DNA from: AP-15 sp963698995
GTDB lineage: Bacteria; Pseudomonadota; Alphaproteobacteria; ATCC43930; CGMCC-115725
Assembly: GCA_963698995.1 (NCBI GenBank)
Contig: CAVOTD010000012.1
Location: 28,796 to 92,795, forward strand
Direction: 5' to 3'
DNA: 64,000 nt
Shown here: piece by piece, positions 59,701-64,000 of the stretch
Layout of the letters: every line of letters starts with the position of its first letter
How positions within the stretch are numbered: position 1 is the stretch's first letter
The notes under the pieces: model-generated
Database searches by the model: none
Told to the model about the DNA's origin: nothing
The model's input: only the letters and a program-made list of their open reading frames with translations
Made by a program: the position numbers and the translations under genes

Positions 59701-61411
59701 ATGGCTCAGATCGATGCGATTTCAAAACCCGAGGCGGTAAAGCAGCAGAGCCGTCAGCTGCGCGGTCATATTGCCCGCGATCTCGCGGACGCCACCGCGC
59801 CATTCGACAAGGAGGGCTATTCCCTCCTGAAATTCCACGGGATCTACCAGGGTTATGACCGCGACAGCGCCACCGAGCGCAAGCAGCGCGGCGACGACAA
59901 GGTCTGGCAATTCATGGTGCGCGTTCGTATTCCGGGCGGGCGACTCGATGCCGACCAGTATCTCGCTCTAGACGCGCTCGCCGACGGTTACGCGAACGGC
60001 TCGTTGAGGATCACGACGCGGCAGAGCATCCAATTCCACGGCGTCGTCAAACCCGGGCTCAAATCGACGATCGCCGAGATCAATGCCGCGCTATTGACGA
60101 CCCTCGCCGCCTGCGGCGACGTCGTCCGCACTGTGACGACGGTTCCAGCGCCGATCCGCGATCCGGTCCACGATAGGCTCGAGGCCGAGACACGTCGGTT
60201 GTCGACCTACCTCCTGCCGCAAACCCGGGCCTACCACGAGATCTGGGTCGACGGCGCGCCCTGGCAGCAAAACGAGGGTGCGGCGGAGGAACCCGACCCG
60301 CTCTACGGCGAGCGCTATTTGCCGCGCAAATTCAAGATCGGTCTCGCGATCCCCGAGGACAACACGATCGACGTCCTGACCAACGATCTGGCGATCGTAG
60401 CGCTGTTCGACGGGGAACACCTCACCGGGTACAATTTCATGCTCGGCGGCGGCCACGGAATGACCCACAACAACCCGAAGACCTATCCGCGGCTTGCCAC
60501 CCTTGTCGCTTTTGTCCAACCGGATGATCTGCTCGAGGCCGCCGCGGCAGTGGTGCGGCTGCACCGCGACCATGGCGACCGCGGCAACCGCCGGCATGCC
60601 CGGCTCAAATATGTGATCGCCGAGAACGGCGAAGACTGGGCCCGAGAGCGGCTTTCGGGGTATCTGGGCAAGGTGCTCGAGCCGTGCCGCGACATGCCGC
60701 CCTTCGCGGTTCCCGATCATCTCGGCTGGCACGAGCAGGGCGACGGCAAGCTCTATCTCGGCATTCCGGTGTCGAGCGGACGCATCGCCGATCAGGGCAG
60801 TGCGCGGATCCGCACCGCGTTGCGCGAGATCGTCAGCCGGTTCCGCTGCGATCCGATCCTGATGCCGAGCCAGGACATTATCTTGAGCGAGATCCGGCCG
60901 GAGGATCAGGGCGCGATCGAGGCGGTGCTGCAAGAATATGGGGTACGTCTCGGCCGCGACATGACCCCGGTCGAACGCTGGACGCTCGCCTGCCCGGCCC
61001 TGCCGACCTGCGGCTTGGCGCTGACCGAGGCCGAGCGCGTCCGCGACGATATCGTCGGGGCGATCGAAGCGCGGTTGCGCCTATACGGTCTGGAGAGCGA
61101 ACGGCTCAGCATCCGTATCACCGGTTGCCCGAACGGCTGCGCGCGGCCCTATACGGGCGACATCGGGATTGTCGGGCGTATGCCCGGTTTCTACGCCCTG
61201 TTTGTCGGCGGCGACTTCGAGGGCACCCGGCTTAACCTTCCGTTCGCGGACAAGGTGCCGTTGAACGGCATTGCCGAAATCTTGGATCCGCTTTTCGAGC
61301 TATTCGCGACCGCCCGCACCATCGGCGAAGGTCTTTGGCGACTTTTGCCATCGCGTCGGCCTTCCCGCCTTGCAGCAGGCGCTCGCCAGACGACAAAAGG
61401 GCGCCGCCTGA
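59701..61411 (+). CDS. Assimilatory sulfite reductase hemoprotein (frame broken near the end)
   Basis: Siroheme/[4Fe-4S] enzyme reducing sulfite to sulfide. It starts MAQIDAISKPEAVKQQSRQL with YSLLKFHGIYQGYDRD. The substrate region is LRITTRQSIQFHG and KFKIGLAIPEDNTIDV. The cluster ligands are ACPALPTCG (C-x5-C) and TGCPNGCARPYTGDIG (C-x3-C). Length of 569 residues is typical for the CysI or ferredoxin-type hemoprotein. A single extra base near 61332 breaks the frame; corrected, it ends FCHRVGLPALQQALARRQKG. Uncorrected, it runs on in frame into the next gene and gives a false fusion. It follows metZ by 109 bases on the same strand. Confidence 0.92.
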
Positions 61412-61476
61412 GAACTCTTCCCTCAGCGGCGCCCGGCCGATACCCTGGCCGACAATCTTTTCCTTGGAGGTCGGCA

Positions 61477-62334
61477 ATGGCGGTCATCGGGGTTATCGCT
61501 CAAGGGATGATGGGTTCCGGCGTGGGCCGGCGTTTGCGCGAGAGCGGCGCCGAGGTTCGCACTTTGCTCTCCGGCCGCAGCCCGGCAAGCGCTGAGCGCG
61601 CCAAGTCGGCGGGCATGGTCCCGGTGGCCGACGAGCGCGCCTTGCTCTCGGGCGCCGATTTCTTCCTGTCGATCCTGCCCCCCGGGGAAGCCGAGCCGCT
61701 CGCTCGCCGCCTGGTGCCGACCCTCGCCGCGCAAGACCGCAAGCCGGTCTACATCGACTGCAATGCGGTCAGCCCGCAGTCGGCTGTCCGCATCGGTGAG
61801 GTTGTCGCCCCGACCGGCGTCCACTTTGTCGATGCCGGGATCATCGGCGGGCCGCCACAGCCTGGCAAAAAAGGACCCTCGATCTATGCCTCGGGCGAGC
61901 ATGTCCGTGAGGCCTTGCCGTTGCGCGATTGGGGTATCGATCTGCGCGCCATCGACGGGCCGATCGGCGCCGCCTCCGGGCTCAAGATGTCGTATGCCGG
62001 GATCACCAAAGGCACGACCGCCATCGCCTCGGCGATGATGCTGGGCGCGGCGCGCTTTGGCTGCACCGAAGCCTTGATCGCCGAGCTTTCCGAGAGCCAG
62101 CCCGGCCTCCTTGGTCAGTTCCGCAACAGCATCCCCCGGATGTACGACAAGGCTTATCGCTGGGTCGCCGAAATGGAGGAGATCTCCGACTTCCTCGAAC
62201 AGAACCCGCCGTCTCACGACATCTACGCCGCGATCGCCCGCCTCTACGCCTACCTTGCCGAGGCGGAGGCTGCGAAAGAGCCCGGCCCCGATAACGCCGT
62301 CCGGACCCTCGACCGAGTCCTCGGCAAGGCTTAA
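61477..62334 (+). CDS. NAD(P)-dependent beta-hydroxyacid dehydrogenase-like protein (DUF1932-type)
   Basis: A 285-residue Rossmann-fold oxidoreductase. It starts MAVIGVIAQGMMGSGVGRRL, a G-x-x-x-x-G nucleotide-binding motif. YIDCNAVSPQSAVRIG and FVDAGIIGGPPQPGKKGPSI give the substrate region, and SGLKMSYAGITKGTTAIASA the catalytic-lysine region. The C-terminal part matches the phosphogluconate-dehydrogenase-like DUF1932. TTGGAGG precedes the ATG. Its TAA stop is the first three bases of the inverted-repeat element. The convergent garR-type gene beyond the element is a relative, and the two face each other across it. Confidence 0.87.
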   Translation: MAVIGVIAQGMMGSGVGRRLRESGAEVRTLLSGRSPASAERAKSAGMVPVADERALLSGADFFLSILPPGEAEPLARRLVPTLAAQDRKPVYIDCNAVSPQSAVRIGEVVAPTGVHFVDAGIIGGPPQPGKKGPSIYASGEHVREALPLRDWGIDLRAIDGPIGAASGLKMSYAGITKGTTAIASAMMLGAARFGCTEALIAELSESQPGLLGQFRNSIPRMYDKAYRWVAEMEEISDFLEQNPPSHDIYAAIARLYAYLAEAEAAKEPGPDNAVRTLDRVLGKA

Positions 62335-62375
62335 CTCCCTCGCCCCGCTTGCGGGGGGAGGGCTGGGGTGAGGGG
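62332..62375 (+). repeat. Left 44-bp inverted repeat of the DUF559 cassette
   Basis: TAACTCCCTCGCCCCGCTTG followed by CGGGGGGAGGGCTGGGGTGA and GGGG. The inner edge abuts the DUF559 stop codon (TTA at 62376-62378 on this strand). Confidence 0.85.
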
Positions 62376-62721
62376 TTATCTCCGCAGTTCGGTCAGCATC
62401 CTTTCGAGAACTCCGTCAATGTTCTCGATAACATCGTTATTCCAGATGCGGATGACGCGGTAACCGAGGGCGATCAACTCGCGATCGCGCACTTGATCTG
62501 CAGCGCTCCCTGAGTGCTGGCCGCCATCAAGCTCGATAATAAGGTGCCGTTTGCGGCAGGTGAAGTTGGCGTATTAAAGGGCCAATCGGCTCTTGGCGGG
62601 TGAACTTGAATCCATCGAGTTGCCGATAGCGAAGCCTTATCCAAAGCTTCAACTCTGCTGGCGTCAGGGCGCGCCGCAAAGAGCGGGCATGCTCAGCGCG
62701 CCTTTGGTTCTTCCCACGCAC
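62376..62721 (-). CDS. DUF559 (Vsr-like/PD-ExK) endonuclease-domain protein (frame broken)
   Basis: About 115 residues. The likely GTG start at 62721 gives VRGKNQRRAEHARSLRRALT, then PAELKLWIRLRYRQLDGFKF and TRQEPIGPLIANFTCRKRHL. The conserved core IIELDGGQHS follows (the Asp is a metal ligand), then DRELIALGYRVIRIWNNDVI and the end ERMLTELRR. One extra base near 62575 breaks the frame. This is the DUF559 family, related to Vsr mismatch endonucleases. The start lies six bases inside the right repeat, which leaves no room for a promoter except in the repeat or upstream garR-type gene on the same strand. Confidence 0.8.
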
Positions 62722-62727
62722 AACATG

Positions 62728-62771
62728 CCCCTCACCCCAACCCTCTCCCCGCAAGCGGGGCGAGGGAGTTA
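62728..62771 (-). repeat. Right 44-bp inverted repeat of the DUF559 cassette
   Basis: Reverse complement of the left repeat, with two differences by eye (positions 26 and 32 of the arm). It reads TAACTCCCTCGCCCCGCTTG on the minus strand from 62771. Confidence 0.85.
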
Positions 62772-63650
62772 GTTTGCCACCTGGTGGCGGGCCAGGTGCT
62801 CAAGGACGCGGACGAGGCCCGAGTGGTCCCAGCCCTTACCGCCGAGCGCGGCGGCGGCGTTGAACAGCTCCTGGGTCGTCGCCGTGTTGGGCAGGGAAAG
62901 GCTCAGGGAACGGGCACCCTGCAATGCCAGGTTCAGATCCTTCTGATGCAGTTCGATCCGAAAACCGGGATCGAAGTTGCGCTTGATCATGCGCTCGCCA
63001 TGCAGCTCGAGGATCCGCGATGAGGCGAAACCACCCATCAGCGCCTCCCTGACCTTGGCCGGGTCGGCGCCGGCGCGCGACGCGAACAACAGCGCCTCGC
63101 CGACCGCCTCGATCGTCAGTGCGACGATGATCTGGTTGGCGACTTTGGTGGTCTGCCCGTCGCCATTGCTGCCAACCAGCGTGATGTTCCTGCCCATCAG
63201 GTCAAAGATCGGCTTGACCTTGGCGAAAGCCTGGGCGGGCCCACCCACCATGATGGTCAGCGACGCGGCCTTGGCGCCGACCTCGCCGCCGGACACCGGC
63301 GCGTCGAGATAGTCGCAGCCTTTCTTGTTGATCTCGGCGGCGAACAGCTTGGTTTCGATCGGCGAGATCGAGCTCATATCGACAACAATTTTGCCCGGAG
63401 ACAACCCCTCGGCAATACCGCCCGGATCGAACAGCACGCTCTTCACGTCCGGGGTGTCCGGCACCATCAGGATCACGATTTCAGCCTGCTCGGCGATCGC
63501 CTTCAAGGTATCGCAAACCGTGGCGCCGGCCTCGCGGACATCGGGCGGCAAACGGCGCTTCCCGTAGACGAAGAGCTCGTGCCCGCCCTTGATCAGGTTA
63601 AGGGCCATCGGATGCCCCATGATCCCGAGCCCGACAAAACCGATCTTCAT
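62769..63650 (-). CDS. 2-hydroxy-3-oxopropionate reductase (tartronate semialdehyde reductase, GarR-type)
   Basis: NAD(P)H-dependent beta-hydroxyacid dehydrogenase of 293 residues, reducing tartronate semialdehyde to glycerate or acting on a related acid. It starts MKIGFVGLGIMGHPMALNLI with the nucleotide-binding G-x-G-x-x-G. VVDMSSISPIET and CDYLDAPVSGGEVGAKAASL give the substrate-binding motif; DGQTTKVANQIIVALTIEAV contains the catalytic Lys. GGAGAAG precedes the ATG. Its TAA stop (62771-62769) is the outer tip of the right repeat of the cassette. No other glyoxylate-pathway gene is adjacent. Confidence 0.88.
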   Translation of the reverse strand: MKIGFVGLGIMGHPMALNLIKGGHELFVYGKRRLPPDVREAGATVCDTLKAIAEQAEIVILMVPDTPDVKSVLFDPGGIAEGLSPGKIVVDMSSISPIETKLFAAEINKKGCDYLDAPVSGGEVGAKAASLTIMVGGPAQAFAKVKPIFDLMGRNITLVGSNGDGQTTKVANQIIVALTIEAVGEALLFASRAGADPAKVREALMGGFASSRILELHGERMIKRNFDPGFRIELHQKDLNLALQGARSLSLSLPNTATTQELFNAAAALGGKGWDHSGLVRVLEHLARHQVAN

Positions 63651-63779
63651 GACTTCTCCTGTCTACGCTGACTGACCCGCCGTAGCCGCACACTGCTACA
63701 GTTTCGGCCAAAGCCTCAAGCCGGGCGACTTGCTGACGTGCGAAATGGTAGTTTGCCGCCGGCATCCCGGGGGTGATCA

Positions 63780-64000
63780 ATGCTGCGCGCGTTGCTGGTG
63801 TTTTGCCTGGTCTGCATTGCTTCTCCGGTCTTGGCGCAAGGGTATCAGTCAAAGGAGCTTGCCGATGCGGCGCGTGACCGGCGGCAGGAGCTGATCGACA
63901 GCATCCCGGTGAACAAGAAGCAGCCCGAGCTTATCACCGGGTTGCGGCGTACCGCCGAAGCCGATTTCCAGGCAAAGCGCTATCCTGCCGCCCGCCGGGC
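63780..64000 (+). CDS. Exported protein, N-terminal part (cut by window end)
   Basis: Begins MLRALLVFCLVCIASPVLAQ, a signal peptide cleaved after VLA or LAQ. It continues GYQSKELADAARDRRQELID and GLRRTAEADFQAKRYPAARR. The helical start after the signal resembles the beginning of alphaproteobacterial alpha-2-macroglobulin-like proteins, but only 74 codons are visible and this is a guess. The gene continues beyond 64000. Confidence 0.55.
   Translation, partial: MLRALLVFCLVCIASPVLAQGYQSKELADAARDRRQELIDSIPVNKKQPELITGLRRTAEADFQAKRYPAARR

Larger units (their letters stand above)
62332..62771. mobile_element. Inverted-repeat cassette carrying a DUF559 endonuclease gene
   Basis: Left end 62332-62375 and right end 62728-62771 are 44-bp inverted repeats that differ at only two positions by eye. 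Each begins TAACTCCCTCGCCCCGCTTG and contains CCCCGC-TT-GCGGGG, a small hairpin. The interior is filled almost completely by a DUF559 gene. The TAA at the outer tip of each arm is the stop codon of the flanking gene. No transposase is present, so mobility, if any, depends on the endonuclease or on a helper. The arms could also act as bidirectional terminators. Confidence 0.75.

Noticed and set aside
59620..62334. Novel sulfite reductase-dehydrogenase fusion protein
   Set aside because: The fusion depends on one extra base near 61332; the other frame gives a normal C-terminus and stop, and the second gene has its own ribosome site and ATG.

Overview
The window is GC-rich DNA, most likely chromosomal and from an alphaproteobacterium (Rhizobiales or Rhodospirillales-like). 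Evidence: a SAM-II riboswitch ahead of metZ (a mostly alphaproteobacterial arrangement), an alphaproteobacterial-type GAAC-N7-GAAC motif, CoxM/S/L-type molybdo-hydroxylases, an MlaC-family protein, TAXI/DctM TRAP components, and many VOC, NIPSNAP, luciferase-like and alpha/beta-hydrolase genes typical of soil heterotrophs. No tRNA, rRNA or CRISPR array was recognised. This is inference from gene content; no marker gene was available.

A technical property dominates the reading. About 36 single-base reading-frame breaks were located by hand in otherwise well-conserved genes, and about two thirds look like one inserted base. They hit housekeeping and accessory genes alike, and homologous reading resumes at once in the new frame. 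Residual assembly or long-read error explains this better than mass pseudogenisation. I annotated such genes across the break and noted the approximate site.

Layout. 1-2736: fdhD (partial), a DUF29 remnant, moaA and nadK. 2752-9472: methyltransferase, acyltransferase, flavin-type oxidase, N-formylglutamate amidohydrolase, AstE/AspA-like deacylase overlapping a DNA glycosylase, and an ArsR/SRPBCC/cytochrome b561 operon with a palindromic operator candidate. 9592-16729: small-molecule enzymes (PPOX, NIPSNAP, three VOC proteins, TPR protein, cupin, RidA, enolase-superfamily enzyme, DUF488). 16747-19095: an exported protein and a probable arfB-baeRF pair linked to translation termination or ribosome rescue. 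19192-25545: a molybdo-hydroxylase operon with two tandem large-subunit genes and a small MoaD/ThiS-like gene. 25577-33384: MlaC-like protein, Tyr-rich exported protein, GH15 enzyme, and an esterase/monooxygenase/hydrolase/amidase group. 34921-38464: a very large GltD-PyrK-like flavoprotein.

38527-45231 is a type I restriction-modification operon (hsdM-hsdS-mntA-hepT-hsdR) with a MntA/HepT toxin-antitoxin pair between hsdS and hsdR. Downstream lies a short diverged copy of an internal piece of the flavoprotein gene that sits upstream of the operon, so the island is bracketed by related sequence. 45727-49474: a TAXI-type binding protein with a repeated C-terminal tail, and a class III cyclase-TM-repeat-TPR protein. 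49729-55128: two MetE-core-like genes around a CxxCH beta-propeller-like protein, then a DctM relic. 55143-57879: PHB-depolymerase-like esterase, RHH regulator, NHL-repeat protein. 58239-61411: sulfur/methionine section (SAM-II riboswitch, terminator, metZ, sulfite reductase). 61477-63650: two beta-hydroxyacid-dehydrogenase-type genes face each other across a compact inverted-repeat element carrying a DUF559 endonuclease gene. 63780 onward: start of an exported protein cut by the window edge.

The best candidates for under-described biology are the 44-bp inverted-repeat/DUF559 cassette, whose two ends supply the stop codons of both flanking genes; the RM island with an internal MntA/HepT pair and flanking relic; and the arfB-baeRF pairing.
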